Shown piece by piece: positions 39,448-48,971 of a stretch of 64,000 nt of DNA. Every line of letters starts with the position of its first letter. Position 1 is the stretch's first letter. The stretch is from contig NZ_JASDCU010000005.1 of assembly GCF_030407765.1 (NCBI RefSeq), positions 1 through 64,000 of the forward strand. Reading direction: 5' to 3'. The notes under the pieces were generated by a model. That model saw only the letters and a list, made by a program, of their open reading frames with translations, did not search any database and was not told where the DNA came from. Made by a program: the position numbers and the translations under genes. This DNA comes from Microbacterium sp. APC 3901. GTDB taxonomy: Bacteria; Actinomycetota; Actinomycetes; Actinomycetales; Microbacteriaceae.

Positions 39448-40635
39448 GTGAAGATCGCAGTGCTCTCCCGCGCGCCGCAGGCGTACTCCACCCAAAGGCT
39501 GCGCGCCGCCGCGCTCCAGCGAGGTCATACCGTCAAGGTGCTCAACACGCTGCGATTCGCGATCGATCTCACGGCCGACGAGCCGGACCTGCATTACCGA
39601 GGTCGGCAGCTCAGCGACTATGACGCGATCCTGCCCCGGATCGGCAACTCGATCACCTACTTCGGCACCGCGGTGGTCCGCCAGTTCGAGCAGATGGACG
39701 TGTACACGCCGAACACGGCGAACGGCATCTCGAGCGCGCGCGACAAGCTCCGCGCGAACCAGATCCTCTCCCGTCACAACATCGCGATGCCGCCCACGGC
39801 CTTCGTGCGCAATCGCGCGGACGTGCGGCCGGCTATCGAGAGGGTCGGCGGTGCTCCCGTCGTCATCAAGCTCCTCGAGGGCACGCAGGGGATCGGCGTC
39901 ATCCTCGCACCGCAGGTGAAAGTGGCCGAGGCGATCATCGAGACCCTCCACTCGACCAATCAGAACGTGCTCATCCAGAAGTTCATCTCCGAGAGCCGCG
40001 GACGAGACATCCGGGCGCTCGTGGTGGGTGACCGCGTGGTGGCGGCGATGCGACGTTCGGCAGCCGGAGACGAGTTCCGCTCCAATGTGCACCGCGGCGG
40101 CTCCGTCGAAGCCGTCGAGCTCGACCCCATCTACGAACGCGCGGCTGTGCGCTCGGCGCAGATCATGGGCCTTCGGGTCGCCGGCGTCGACATGCTGGAG
40201 GGTGACGACGGCCCGCTGGTCATGGAGGTCAACTCGTCGCCGGGACTGCAGGGCATCGAGACGGCCACCAAGCTCGACGTCGCCGGAGCGATCATCGACT
40301 ACATCGCAGGACAGGTGGCGTTCCCCGAGATCGATGTGCGCCAGCGCCTGACGGTCTCGACAGGCTATGGCGTCGCCGAGCTGATGGTGCACGGCGCGGT
40401 CGACCTCGTCGGCAAGACGCTCGGCGAGGCAGGGCTCTGGGAGCGAGACATCACGGTGCTCACGCTGCACCGCGGCGTCTCCGTCATCCCCAACCCGCGC
40501 AAGCATGTCGTGCTCGAGGCCGACGATCGGCTCTTCTGCTTCGGCAAACTCGACGAGATGAGATCGATGGTGCCCGAGCGTCGGAGGCGCCGCGCCAAGG
40601 TCCGCCGCCTTCCGCGTCAGCCGCTCTCGGAGTGA
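39448..40635 (+). CDS. rimK: RimK-type glutamate ligase with C-terminal RCK-C-like domain
   Basis: ATP-grasp amino-acid ligase of 395 residues; E. coli RimK (300 residues) adds glutamates to ribosomal protein S6. The N-terminus KIAVLSRAPQAYSTQRL, ATP-binding VVIKLLEGTQGIGV and metal site MEVNSSPGLQGIE are canonical. About 95 extra C-terminal residues resemble a TrkA-C/RCK-C domain (AELMVHGAVDLVGKTL, VIPNPRKHVVLEADDRLFCFG). GTG 39448 has AGGA about 9 nt upstream; an in-frame TTG at 39400 would overlap the divergent protease gene. Confidence 0.9.
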   Translation: MKIAVLSRAPQAYSTQRLRAAALQRGHTVKVLNTLRFAIDLTADEPDLHYRGRQLSDYDAILPRIGNSITYFGTAVVRQFEQMDVYTPNTANGISSARDKLRANQILSRHNIAMPPTAFVRNRADVRPAIERVGGAPVVIKLLEGTQGIGVILAPQVKVAEAIIETLHSTNQNVLIQKFISESRGRDIRALVVGDRVVAAMRRSAAGDEFRSNVHRGGSVEAVELDPIYERAAVRSAQIMGLRVAGVDMLEGDDGPLVMEVNSSPGLQGIETATKLDVAGAIIDYIAGQVAFPEIDVRQRLTVSTGYGVAELMVHGAVDLVGKTLGEAGLWERDITVLTLHRGVSVIPNPRKHVVLEADDRLFCFGKLDEMRSMVPERRRRRAKVRRLPRQPLSE

Positions 40636-40636
40636 G

Positions 40637-40685
40637 ACGACGAAGCGCGGCCGCCCTCGCAAGAGGCACGGCCGCGCTTCGTCGT
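40637..40685. terminator. Bidirectional terminator between rimK and DUF4191
   Basis: A perfect 17-bp stem (40637-40653 with 40669-40685) encloses a second small hairpin CCTC-GCAA-GAGG with a GNRA tetraloop. Confidence 0.8.
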
Positions 40686-40700
40686 ATGGAAAGCGTCAGA

Positions 40701-41411
40701 TCAACGCGGGCGCTGTGCCCTGACCTTGGTGGGGTCGATGCCCTTCGGGATCGGCAGCGACGAGATCGACTGCGATACGGACTCGATGCGTCGGATGACA
40801 GCGCCCATCGTGGCCTTGTCGATGACCTTCGGAAGCTTCTTGATGGTCTTGGCGAGGTCGGCGATGGCGACATCGTCATCGCCGTGGCCGACGTAGAGCA
40901 CGGTGACAGGCACGCCGTGCGCGACGCGTGCGGCCTTGCTGCGCTCGTCGTTGACGAGGCGGGTCAGGCGCCCTCGCGAGCCTTCTCCGACGACGACGAC
41001 GCCGCCGCGTCCGACCGTGCGATAGACGGCGTCCTGCGTCTTCGGGTTGATTCCCACCGGGGTCTCGGAACCCTGCCAGTTGCGGCCGAGGCTGGTGCTG
41101 AGCACGTGGCCCGTGGCGCCGGGCATCCCGTCGATCTTCTGGTACATCGCAGAGGTCGACAGACGCGTCATCAGGAACATCGCGCCCAGCAGACCGAGCA
41201 TCAGACCCGAGATGCCCCAGAGGATCAGGGTCCACACCTGGAACGGCGGGATGAGGTAGCCGACGATGAGGCCGACGAGCACACCGATGATCAGCAGCGC
41301 GATCTGAGCCCAGGGCAGCCAGGGGTAGATCTCCCTCGTGAACTTGAAGAGGGACTTGATCTGGGAGAAGAACCCCGGACGCTTCTCGGGCGCGGACGTG
41401 CGGTTTGCCAT
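40701..41411 (-). CDS. DUF4191 membrane protein
   Basis: Actinobacterial membrane protein of 236 residues with two central helices (ALLIIGVLVGLIVGYLI and GLMLGLLGAMFLMTRL) and a basic cytoplasmic C-terminal domain (GRGGVVVVGEGSRGRLTRLVNDER). Function unknown; in many actinobacteria it lies near lipoate and 2-oxoacid dehydrogenase genes, as it does here near sucB/lpd. ATG 41411 is set by a TATTCT box 7 nt away; ATG 41417 lies within that spacer. Confidence 0.88.
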   Translation of the reverse strand: MANRTSAPEKRPGFFSQIKSLFKFTREIYPWLPWAQIALLIIGVLVGLIVGYLIPPFQVWTLILWGISGLMLGLLGAMFLMTRLSTSAMYQKIDGMPGATGHVLSTSLGRNWQGSETPVGINPKTQDAVYRTVGRGGVVVVGEGSRGRLTRLVNDERSKAARVAHGVPVTVLYVGHGDDDVAIADLAKTIKKLPKVIDKATMGAVIRRIESVSQSISSLPIPKGIDPTKVRAQRPR

Positions 41412-41418
41412 GTGCATA

Positions 41419-41424
41419 AGAATA
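41419..41424 (-). promoter_or_regulatory. -10 box of the DUF4191 gene
   Basis: TATTCT on the minus strand, 7 nt before ATG 41411; it favours the shorter start. Confidence 0.6.
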
Positions 41425-41572
41425 CCGACTCCGGGAGGCGCGCATGGCGTCCGTTCGCGTCAGGCGGATTCCAGGTGTCGTCCTTCTCTGCACAGGTCGC
41501 CGATCCCCGCGGATGCGTCCACATCGCTCCTCCCGAGCACACCCGATTCGCGCGATGCGCTGACATGGGACG

Positions 41573-43093
41573 ATGGGACACACGGAAGCGCGACCGCGAG
41601 GGCCGGTGCTCGTGCCCGGGGCTCATCGTGCGATCAGGAAGATCGACGCGGGTGAAGGGCCCTATGCGGGCACGCTGGTCACCCGAGACGGGTCAGTGGC
41701 GGTGCAGGTCGACGCTGAGGCGATCAGCGGCTGGGCAGGGTGGGAGCACGCGGGCGACGATCACGTCGCCGCACCGCTCGACATCGTGCGGCGATCCGAC
41801 GGGCATGATGTGCTTCTGCCGTGGTGCACCGAGCGCGTCTCCGCGTTCTTTGGCCGCCGGGCCGCAGCCGGCGCCGTGCTCGCTGCCGGAGAGACGACGA
41901 CTCTGGTGGCCAGCATTCTGCGCGGGCTGGGTGAACTCACGAGAGCCGAGGGGCAGGAGGAGACAGGCGAGTGGTGGCTCACGGACGACGGACGACCGAT
42001 ATTCGTGATCGGCGCGGGCGAGACTGCGCGAGCGGCGACTGCGGGTCTCGTGGCTCGGCTCCGGAGGGACAGTGCGGATCGCGCACTCACTCGCCTGCTC
42101 ATCGTGGTCGAGGAGGGACTGAGAGCGGACACCGCGAGACCGGGGATGCCGGCGCGACAGCTCGAGAAGTGGGAGGCGGAGCTGTGTGACACGGCCGCTC
42201 CGAAACCGCTGAGACGGGATGTGCATGCGCCCGAGCTGGCGAGGGATGTTGATGCGGCGGGCCGCGCGGTCGTCGTGCGGCCCGACGCGCGGAGTCGGTT
42301 GCGAAGCCGCGGGTCGCTTCCACGGGGGGCCGGCGGAGTCGTCGCGCTGTCGACGCGCTTCGATGCAAGGCTCGTGCATCGCCTCGGCGACTGGCGAGCC
42401 GCGCTCGTCCGCCGGATCGAGCGCCGAACCCGGCGCAGCGGTGTCGGGGTGCCCATCCGTCGAGAGAAGGCTGCCGACGTGAACGCCGCCGCCCCGGACG
42501 GCCGCGACCCCGTGAGACGCGGTCGGCGAACGATCGTCGCCGCGGCGGCCGCCGCCGTTGTGCTCGCAGGCGGCCTTCTCTGGCCAGGTGGAGCGACGGG
42601 TGAGCCCGACGGGAGAGGTCCGACCGCCGTCCCGGAGAGCACTCCCCGTGCGTCGGACGTCGACCGCCTCACCGCCGATCCGTCGACGACGTCGTCGCCG
42701 TCTTCACCGGAGCCGGATCAGGTGCCGGATGCGGTGACACGGGGGGAGGGATCGCCGCGCGACGGATCTGAATCCGCGGATCCCGTCGAGGCGGCGCAGG
42801 CGCTCATCGGCGCGATCAGCATCTGCGCGGAGAACGACGACAAGGTCTGCGACGGTGCAGTGGCTCAGGGGTCCACCGCAGTCGTGGATGCGCTGGGCGG
42901 GGGCCGAGGTGAAGCGCTGCAGCTCGAACCGGTGGATGAGTACGGAGACGTCGCTGTGATCCGAGCGTCTCCGCCCCACGGCAGAGTCGACGGAGCGGTG
43001 GCCGATGACGGGGAGCGAATGGTCGTGCTCGTCCGCGTGGCAGAGAAATGGCTGGTCCGCGACGTGTACGACGTCGCGGACCAGCCAGGATGA
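41573..43093 (+). CDS. Single-pass membrane protein with possible degenerate kinase domain
   Basis: Protein of 506 residues. Residues 1-140 loosely follow a protein-kinase C-lobe order (LPWCTERVSAFF, GAVLAAGETTTLVASILRGLGELTRAEG, WWLTDDGRPIFVIG) but with no HRD, DFG or glycine loop, so any kinase-like fold would be inactive. A membrane helix is near 325-340 (VAAAAAAVVLAGGLLWPG), then a Ser/Thr/Pro/Glu-rich linker and a C-terminal NTF2- or DUF-like domain outside the membrane. Unrecognised family. It lies between DUF4191 and sucB, ending 8 nt before the convergent sucB stop. Confidence 0.72.
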   Translation: MGHTEARPRGPVLVPGAHRAIRKIDAGEGPYAGTLVTRDGSVAVQVDAEAISGWAGWEHAGDDHVAAPLDIVRRSDGHDVLLPWCTERVSAFFGRRAAAGAVLAAGETTTLVASILRGLGELTRAEGQEETGEWWLTDDGRPIFVIGAGETARAATAGLVARLRRDSADRALTRLLIVVEEGLRADTARPGMPARQLEKWEAELCDTAAPKPLRRDVHAPELARDVDAAGRAVVVRPDARSRLRSRGSLPRGAGGVVALSTRFDARLVHRLGDWRAALVRRIERRTRRSGVGVPIRREKAADVNAAAPDGRDPVRRGRRTIVAAAAAAVVLAGGLLWPGGATGEPDGRGPTAVPESTPRASDVDRLTADPSTTSSPSSPEPDQVPDAVTRGEGSPRDGSESADPVEAAQALIGAISICAENDDKVCDGAVAQGSTAVVDALGGGRGEALQLEPVDEYGDVAVIRASPPHGRVDGAVADDGERMVVLVRVAEKWLVRDVYDVADQPG

Positions 43094-43101
43094 TGCTGCG
43101 G

Positions 43102-44874
43102 TCAGGCTCCGAGCTGAGCGGCGAACTGCGCCGACTCGAGGCGGGCCTTCACTGCGCCGAGGAAGCGGGCGGCGTCAGCTCCGTCGATGATGCGGTGGTC
43201 GTACGAGAGCGCGAGGTACACGTACGAGCGGACGGCGATCGCATCCGCGCCGCCGACCTTGACCAGACCGGGGCGCTTGACGACCGTTCCGGTGCCGAGG
43301 ATGGCCGACTGCGGAAGGAACACGACCGGCGTGTCGAACAGCGCGCCACGCGAACCCGTGTTGGTCAGCGTGAACGTGCCACCGGCGAGCTCGTCGGGCT
43401 TCAGCTTGTTGTCGCGCGTGCGTGCTGCGAGATCAGCGATCTCGTGCGCGATCTCGGCGATGTTCTTGGACGCCGCGTCGCGCAGCACCGGCGTGAGCAG
43501 GCCACGCTCGGTGTCGACCGCGATCGACACGTTCTCGGACTCCGGGTAGACGATGTTCTCACCGTCGACCGTGGCGTTCACGATCGGGAACGCGCGCAGG
43601 GCCTCCGCGGCAGCCAGAGCGAAGAACGGCAGGAAGGACAGCTTGTCGCCGGTCTTCTCGAGGAACGAGCCCTTGACGCTGTCGCGGTACTCCGCAAGAG
43701 CGGTCACATCGACCTCGACGACCGTCGTGAGCTGAGCCGTCTGCTGCATCGACTCGACGGCGCGCTTGGCGAGAACCTTGCGCAGGCGCGACATCGGCTG
43801 AGTGGTGCCGCGCAGGGGCGAGACCTCGAGCGGAGCGGGGGCAGCAGGAGCCGCGGCCGCAGCCGGCGCGGACGACGCGCTCTCGGCGGCCTTCAGCACG
43901 TCTTCCTTGCGGATGCGTCCTCCGACACCGGTGCCGGTGACGCTCGCGAGGTCGACGCCCTGCTGCGAAGCCAGACGGCGCACGAGCGGGGTCACGTACA
44001 GGTTGTCGCTCTCGGTGGGGAGAGACAGCTTCTGCTCGGCCTGAGCCGGAGCCGCCGCGGCGCCGCCGGTGGCCTGCTCAGGAGCTGCCTGCGCGGGAGC
44101 CGCAACGGGCGCCTCAGCGGCAGGTCGCTCTGCGGGCTTGTCGACGGGGGCCTCCGAGACGGATTCCTTCGCCTCGGGAGCTTCTGCGGCAGCCGGCTGC
44201 GCGGCGGGGGCCGGAGCCTCTGCGGCGGGGGCGGTCGGAGCAGCACCGGAACCGACTCGAGCGAGCACTGCGCCCACCTCTACGGTCTCGTCTTCGCCTG
44301 CGACGATCTCCTGCAGCACGCCCGCGACGGGAGACGGGATCTCGGTGTCGACCTTGTCGGTCGAGATCTCGAGCAGGGCCTCGTCGACCTCGACGGTGTC
44401 GCCGATCTGCTTGAGCCAGCGCGTCACGGTGCCTTCGGTGACGCTCTCGCCGAGTTCGGGGAGGACGATGTCGGTGGCGTCGCCTGAGGGTGCGGCGGCG
44501 GGCGCTGCCTCGTCGGCTGCGGGCGCGGCGGCCTCCGGCTCTGCAGGGGCCTCTGCCTGCGGCGCGGCCGGCTCAGCGGACTCTTCTGCAGCGGGTGCGG
44601 CGGCCGCGGGAGCGTCCTCTGCCGGAGCAGATGCGCTGCCGTCGCCGATGCGCGCGAGCAGCGCGCCGACCTCGATGGTCTCGTCCTCGGCGACGAGGAT
44701 CTCCTCGATGACACCGGTGACAGGCGAGGGGATCTCGGTGTCGACCTTGTCGGTCGAGATCTCGAGCAGGCCCTCATCCGCCTGAACAGTGTCTCCCACC
44801 TGCTTGAGCCAGCGGGTGACGGTACCCTCTGTGACGCTCTCGCCGAGAGGGGGGAGGACGACGGATGTGCTCAT
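43102..44874 (-). CDS. sucB: 2-oxoacid dehydrogenase E2, dihydrolipoamide acyltransferase
   Basis: Core subunit of pyruvate/2-oxoglutarate dehydrogenase, 590 residues. Two lipoyl domains carry lipoyl-lysines in [10 protein letters not shown] at Lys43 and Lys174, joined by Ala/Pro/Glu linkers. A peripheral-subunit-binding domain follows ([28 protein letters not shown]), then the catalytic domain with active-site [16 protein letters not shown]. In actinobacteria this E2 is often shared by both complexes. GAAGGAG before the ATG. It has a 67-nt gap from lpd, which may hold its own promoter. Confidence 0.95.
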   Translation of the reverse strand: MSTSVVLPPLGESVTEGTVTRWLKQVGDTVQADEGLLEISTDKVDTEIPSPVTGVIEEILVAEDETIEVGALLARIGDGSASAPAEDAPAAAAPAAEESAEPAAPQAEAPAEPEAAAPAADEAAPAAAPSGDATDIVLPELGESVTEGTVTRWLKQIGDTVEVDEALLEISTDKVDTEIPSPVAGVLQEIVAGEDETVEVGAVLARVGSGAAPTAPAAEAPAPAAQPAAAEAPEAKESVSEAPVDKPAERPAAEAPVAAPAQAAPEQATGGAAAAPAQAEQKLSLPTESDNLYVTPLVRRLASQQGVDLASVTGTGVGGRIRKEDVLKAAESASSAPAAAAAPAAPAPLEVSPLRGTTQPMSRLRKVLAKRAVESMQQTAQLTTVVEVDVTALAEYRDSVKGSFLEKTGDKLSFLPFFALAAAEALRAFPIVNATVDGENIVYPESENVSIAVDTERGLLTPVLRDAASKNIAEIAHEIADLAARTRDNKLKPDELAGGTFTLTNTGSRGALFDTPVVFLPQSAILGTGTVVKRPGLVKVGGADAIAVRSYVYLALSYDHRIIDGADAARFLGAVKARLESAQFAAQLGA

Positions 44875-44941
44875 GACTGAGTCTCCTTCAAGAAGTTAAA
44901 TGACGCGTGACTAGCTTAGTGAACTGTTCACCGGTTGGTGT

Positions 44942-46315
44942 TCAGAGGGCGTGCAACGGCTTTCCCGCGAGGGCGAGGAAGGCTTCTCCGAGTGCCTCGC
45001 TCTGCGTGGGATGCGCGTGGATCAGGGGAGCGATGTCCTCGGGGTGGGCTTCCCACGCGACGGCCAGCTGGCCCTCCGTGATGAGCTCGCCCACACGGTC
45101 GCCCAGCAGGTGGACGCCGATGACAGGGCCGTCCTTGAGCCGGACGACCTTCACGAGCCCGCCGGTGCCGATGATCTCGCTCTTGCCGTTTCCGGCGAGG
45201 TTGTACTCGTAGGCCACGACGGAGTCTGCGCCGTGCTCGGCGACGGCAGCGTCTTCCGTGACACCGACGGAGGCGACCTCCGGGCTCGAGTAGGTGACCT
45301 TCGGGATCTGGATGTCGGGGACGTTCACCGGTGACAGCCCGGCGATGCGCTCTGCGACGGCGATGCCCTGCTGGAATCCGCGGTGCGCGAGCTGCAGACC
45401 GGGCGTGATGTCGCCCACGGCCCACAGTCCGGGGACGCCGGTCCGGAGGTCGTCATCGACCGTGACGAAGCCGCGGTCGAGCGTCACCCCCGCCTCTTCG
45501 AAGCCGAGATCGGCCGTGACGGGTCCACGACCGACGGCGACGAGCAGGTAGTCCGCGGTGAACTCCTTGCCGTCCTCGAGCGTGACGGTGACCGAGCTGT
45601 CATCCTGAGTCGCGCTCTGGTAGCGGATGCCGAGGGAGTACTGGATTCCGCGACGCCGGAACGCCCTCTCGAGACCCTTGCTCATCGCGATGTCCTCATT
45701 CGGGACGAGATGCGGCAGCGCCTCGATGATCGTGACCTCGGTGCCGAACGACCGCCACACGCTCGCGAATTCGACGCCGATGACACCACCGCCGAGCACG
45801 AGCACACGCTCAGGGATCACATCGAGCGACAGCGCCTGCTCGCTGGTGAGGATCCGACCGCCGATCTCGAGTCCGGGGAGAGTGCGGCTGTAGGAGCCGG
45901 TGGCCAGCACCACGTCTGCGCCGACGTACACGTCGTCGCCCACGCTCACCGAGCGGTCGGGATTGAGGCGACCGAGGCCTGCGACGGTGGTGATGCCTCG
46001 AGCCTTCACCAACCCCTCGAGACCCTTGTACTTCTTCGCGACGATTCCTTCCCGGTAGGCGCGGACGCCTGCCGGATCGATCCTGTCCAGAGTCGCTGAG
46101 ATGCCGACATGTGCAGCATCCCGCACGTGCTCGGCGACCTCTGCGGCGTGCAGCAGTGCTTTCGTCGGGATGCAGCCGCGGTGCAGGCACGTGCCGCCGA
46201 CCTTGTCCTTCTCGATCAGCGCGACGGACTTGCCGAGCTCGCTCGCACGCAGAGCCGCGGCATACCCGCCGCTGCCTCCGCCCAGGACGACGATGTCGAA
46301 GGTGTGCGTGGTCAT
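44942..46315 (-). CDS. lpd: Dihydrolipoyl dehydrogenase (E3)
   Basis: FAD enzyme of 457 residues that reoxidises E2 lipoyl groups. It shows FAD-binding VVLGGGSGGYAAALRA, the redox disulfide GGTCLHRGCIPTKALL, NAD motif VLVLGGGVIGVEFASVW, GLWAVGDIT and the C-terminal HAHPTQSEALGEA. Two near ATGs exist; ATG 46315 lies 7 nt from AAGGAGG, while ATG 46321 is only 1 nt away, so 46315 is chosen. It follows pepA almost directly. Confidence 0.95.
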   Translation of the reverse strand: MTTHTFDIVVLGGGSGGYAAALRASELGKSVALIEKDKVGGTCLHRGCIPTKALLHAAEVAEHVRDAAHVGISATLDRIDPAGVRAYREGIVAKKYKGLEGLVKARGITTVAGLGRLNPDRSVSVGDDVYVGADVVLATGSYSRTLPGLEIGGRILTSEQALSLDVIPERVLVLGGGVIGVEFASVWRSFGTEVTIIEALPHLVPNEDIAMSKGLERAFRRRGIQYSLGIRYQSATQDDSSVTVTLEDGKEFTADYLLVAVGRGPVTADLGFEEAGVTLDRGFVTVDDDLRTGVPGLWAVGDITPGLQLAHRGFQQGIAVAERIAGLSPVNVPDIQIPKVTYSSPEVASVGVTEDAAVAEHGADSVVAYEYNLAGNGKSEIIGTGGLVKVVRLKDGPVIGVHLLGDRVGELITEGQLAVAWEAHPEDIAPLIHAHPTQSEALGEAFLALAGKPLHAL

Positions 46316-46317
46316 GG

Positions 46318-47793
46318 TCATGCCTCCTTGTGGGATGCTTCGGCGAACGCGATGATCGATCGGACCATCGCTCCTGTGGGGCCCTTGTCGGTGAAGCCGT
46401 ACGGCGCACCGTTGTGCTCGCCGGAACCGGCGATGTCGAGATGCACCCAGGGGATGCGGGGCGCGTCCTTCTCGTCGGAGACGCGGCCGACGAATCGGCG
46501 CAGGAAGAGACCGGCGTACGAGGCTCCGCCCATGCGATCGCTCATGTTGGCGTTCTGCATGTCGGCGATGGGGGAGTCGAGCGAGTCCTCCATGTACGTC
46601 GGGAGCGGCATGTGCCATGCCAGTTCGTCGGCTGCGTCGGTCGCGGTGAGGAACTCGGCGACCGCGTCGTCGTCACCGAACACACCGGTGTGGCGGTGGC
46701 CGAGAGCCATCACGATCGCCCCGGTGAGGGTCGCGACGTCGATGATGACGTCGGGGTTCTCGCGGCTCGCGGCCACGAGACCGTCAGCCATGACCAGGCG
46801 GCCCTCGGCATCCGTGTTCGGGACCTCGACGGTCGTGCCGTCGAGGATGCGGATCACGTCGCCCGGGCGCAGCGCTCGCCCTGAGGGCATGTTGTCGGTG
46901 ATGCAGAGCCACGCGGTGACGTGCGCGGGCAGCCCGAGTGCGGCGATCGCACGCACAGCGGCGGCACTCGTCGCGGCGCCCGCCATGTCGAACTTCATGC
47001 CCACCATCGAGGCGGCCGGCTTGAGCGAGAGTCCGCCGGTGTCGAACGTGATGCCCTTGCCGACGAGGGCGATGTGGCGTGTGGCGTTCGCAGGTGCGTA
47101 GTCGAGTCGCACGAGGCGTGGCGGCCTGTCGGAGCCCTGCGCGACACCGAGGATGCCGCCGAAGCCCTGCTCGGCGAGTGCGTCCTCGTCGAAGATCTCG
47201 ACGGTGACGTCGGCCAGGCCCGCGACGCTGTCTGCCGCGCTCTGGGCGAGCTGAGCGGGGCTCTGCCATTCGGCGGGGACGAACACGAGGTCCTTGACCA
47301 GGGCCACGGCTTCGCCGACGGCGATCGACTTGGAGATGGCGGCGTCATCGAGCTCTGCGTGCAGCAGCACCGACGATGCACGGCTCTTGCCCGCATCCTT
47401 TCGGTAGCCGTCGAAGCGGTATCCGCCGAGCACTGCACCCTCTGCGGCGGCAGCCGCGAACTCCTCGAGGCCCGGAGTCAACGCGACGGACACCGTCTCG
47501 AACCCGGTCAGCGAGCGGAGCGCCGCACCCACCGCGTTGCGCACGGACCGGGCGTCCGGAGTGCGCCCGACGCCGACCACGGCGAGCGGCAGCGTCGTGA
47601 CCTCAGGCGCGTAGGCGCGGGTGAAGGCGGACGCCGAACCCGTGAAGCCGATGCCCTGCAGCGAATCCGCGAGTCCGGGATAGTCATGCAGTGGCTCCGC
47701 CGAGTCCGAGATCTCGGGGATGACGAGCACTGCGGCGTCTGCAGCGCTTCCGGGGAAATGATCTGAGGTGCGCGAGAGCGCGGGAAGCGTCAT
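46318..47793 (-). CDS. pepA: Leucyl aminopeptidase (M17)
   Basis: Cytosolic dinuclear metallo-aminopeptidase of 491 residues. It shows VGKGITFDTGGLSLKP with the active-site Lys and Asp, the metal ligands in GAATSAAAVRA and the signature NTDAEGRLVMADGL, with catalytic Arg. Leaderless: TAGGAT 6 nt before the ATG. It is the promoter-proximal gene for lpd and perhaps sucB. Confidence 0.95.
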   Translation of the reverse strand: MTLPALSRTSDHFPGSAADAAVLVIPEISDSAEPLHDYPGLADSLQGIGFTGSASAFTRAYAPEVTTLPLAVVGVGRTPDARSVRNAVGAALRSLTGFETVSVALTPGLEEFAAAAAEGAVLGGYRFDGYRKDAGKSRASSVLLHAELDDAAISKSIAVGEAVALVKDLVFVPAEWQSPAQLAQSAADSVAGLADVTVEIFDEDALAEQGFGGILGVAQGSDRPPRLVRLDYAPANATRHIALVGKGITFDTGGLSLKPAASMVGMKFDMAGAATSAAAVRAIAALGLPAHVTAWLCITDNMPSGRALRPGDVIRILDGTTVEVPNTDAEGRLVMADGLVAASRENPDVIIDVATLTGAIVMALGHRHTGVFGDDDAVAEFLTATDAADELAWHMPLPTYMEDSLDSPIADMQNANMSDRMGGASYAGLFLRRFVGRVSDEKDAPRIPWVHLDIAGSGEHNGAPYGFTDKGPTGAMVRSIIAFAEASHKEA

Positions 47794-47799
47794 GACTCC

Positions 47800-47805
47800 A
47801 TCCTA
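47800..47805 (-). promoter_or_regulatory. -10 box of pepA-lpd
   Basis: TAGGAT on the minus strand, 6 nt before ATG 47793. Confidence 0.6.
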
Positions 47806-47884
47806 GGTTGGTCGCGCGCGTGGCCGCCGAGCGTGTGTTCGCTCTCAGCTTGAAGGTCACCGCCCGGCCGTCCGACGCTGCTCG

Positions 47885-47890
47885 TAGCAT
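47885..47890 (+). promoter_or_regulatory. -10 box of the PAC2 gene
   Basis: TAGCAT, 6 nt before ATG 47897; leaderless start. Confidence 0.55.
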
Positions 47891-47896
47891 TGACTC

Positions 47897-48838
47897 ATGC
47901 CCTTCTCCGGAGAGATCCATGAACGCGTGGCGAACGCGCCGGTCGTGCCGCGCGGACTGCCCCTTGTCCTGCTCCTCACCGGTTTCACCGACGCGGGCAA
48001 CGCGGTCTCGGGCCTCATCGAGCACCTGCGGGAGACGACCTCTCCTCAGCCCGTCGCGGTCTTCGACAACGACGTGCTGCTCGACTACCGCGCGCGTCGC
48101 CCGGTGATCTCGTTCGATCAGGACCACCTGACCGAGTTCCGCCCCGCACGTCTCGAGCTGTCGCTCGCGACGGACGCACTCGGACAGAAGTTCCTCCTCC
48201 TCGCCGGCTACGAGCCCGATTTCGCATGGAATGAGTTCGCACGCACCGTGCTCGACCTCGCCGACGAGTTCGAGGTCTCCGGGCTCAACTGGGTGCACTC
48301 GATCGCGATGCCTGTTCCGCACACCCGCCCCATCGGCACGACGGTGAGCGGCAACAGACGCGAGCTCACGGTCGCGCACTCGGTCTGGCGCCCGCGCACT
48401 CAGGTGCCGGCGACCGCGGGCCACCTCCTCGAGTTCCGTTTCGCCGAGCACGGCGATCGCGTCGTCGGCTTCGTCCTGCTCGTCCCGCACTATCTCGCCG
48501 AGACCGAGAACCCTGATGCGGTGATCGCGGCTGCCGAGAAGCTGATGGCGGCGACCGGTCTGGTGATCCTGCTCGACGAGGTGCAGGAGCGCCGAGAGGA
48601 CTACCTCACCCGCGTCGACGAGCAAGTGCTCGGCAACGACGAACTGCAGCAGATGGTGCAGGGGCTCGAGCGCCGCTACGACGCATACATGGCTGGTCGC
48701 GATCCCGAGGACGGGTCGTACGACGAAGGGGGTTTCAGCGAGCGCGACCTGCCGAGCGCAGACGAACTGGCCGCAGAGCTCGAGCGCTACCTCGCCTCAC
48801 GTCCCAGCGGCGACGAGGACAAGCCGGGTCGGGGCTGA
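47897..48838 (+). CDS. PAC2 family protein
   Basis: Cytoplasmic protein of 313 residues of the actinobacterial PAC2 (proteasome assembly chaperone-like) family. It shows LVLLLTGFTDAGNAVSGLIEHL at the start, HSIAMPVPHTRPIGTT and PHYLAETENPDAVIAAAEKL. The acidic C-terminal tail is typical. Its role in bacteria is unproven, and no proteasome gene is in this window. Single gene before sigA. Confidence 0.9.
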   Translation: MPFSGEIHERVANAPVVPRGLPLVLLLTGFTDAGNAVSGLIEHLRETTSPQPVAVFDNDVLLDYRARRPVISFDQDHLTEFRPARLELSLATDALGQKFLLLAGYEPDFAWNEFARTVLDLADEFEVSGLNWVHSIAMPVPHTRPIGTTVSGNRRELTVAHSVWRPRTQVPATAGHLLEFRFAEHGDRVVGFVLLVPHYLAETENPDAVIAAAEKLMAATGLVILLDEVQERREDYLTRVDEQVLGNDELQQMVQGLERRYDAYMAGRDPEDGSYDEGGFSERDLPSADELAAELERYLASRPSGDEDKPGRG

Positions 48839-48909
48839 CCTCCGCGACGCGAAGTTCGGCGGATTGCGCCTGCATGCCCACACGTGTGCGATACTAGGAG
48901 TCTGACCCG

Positions 48910-48945
48910 TTGTCAATCGATCTTTCCGGAGATCGGACTTGACAA
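48910..48945. promoter_or_regulatory. Inverted repeat with embedded -35 in the sigA upstream region
   Basis: TTGTCAA (48910-48916) and CGATCT (48918-48923) mirror AGATCG (48930-48935) and TTGACAA (48939-48945). TTGACA at 48939-48944 is a perfect -35 sequence on the + strand, but no good -10 lies 17 nt downstream. It may be an operator or overlapping promoters. Confidence 0.4.
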
Positions 48946-48971
48946 GGGTCTTACTAGTGTCCGAAATGCTC

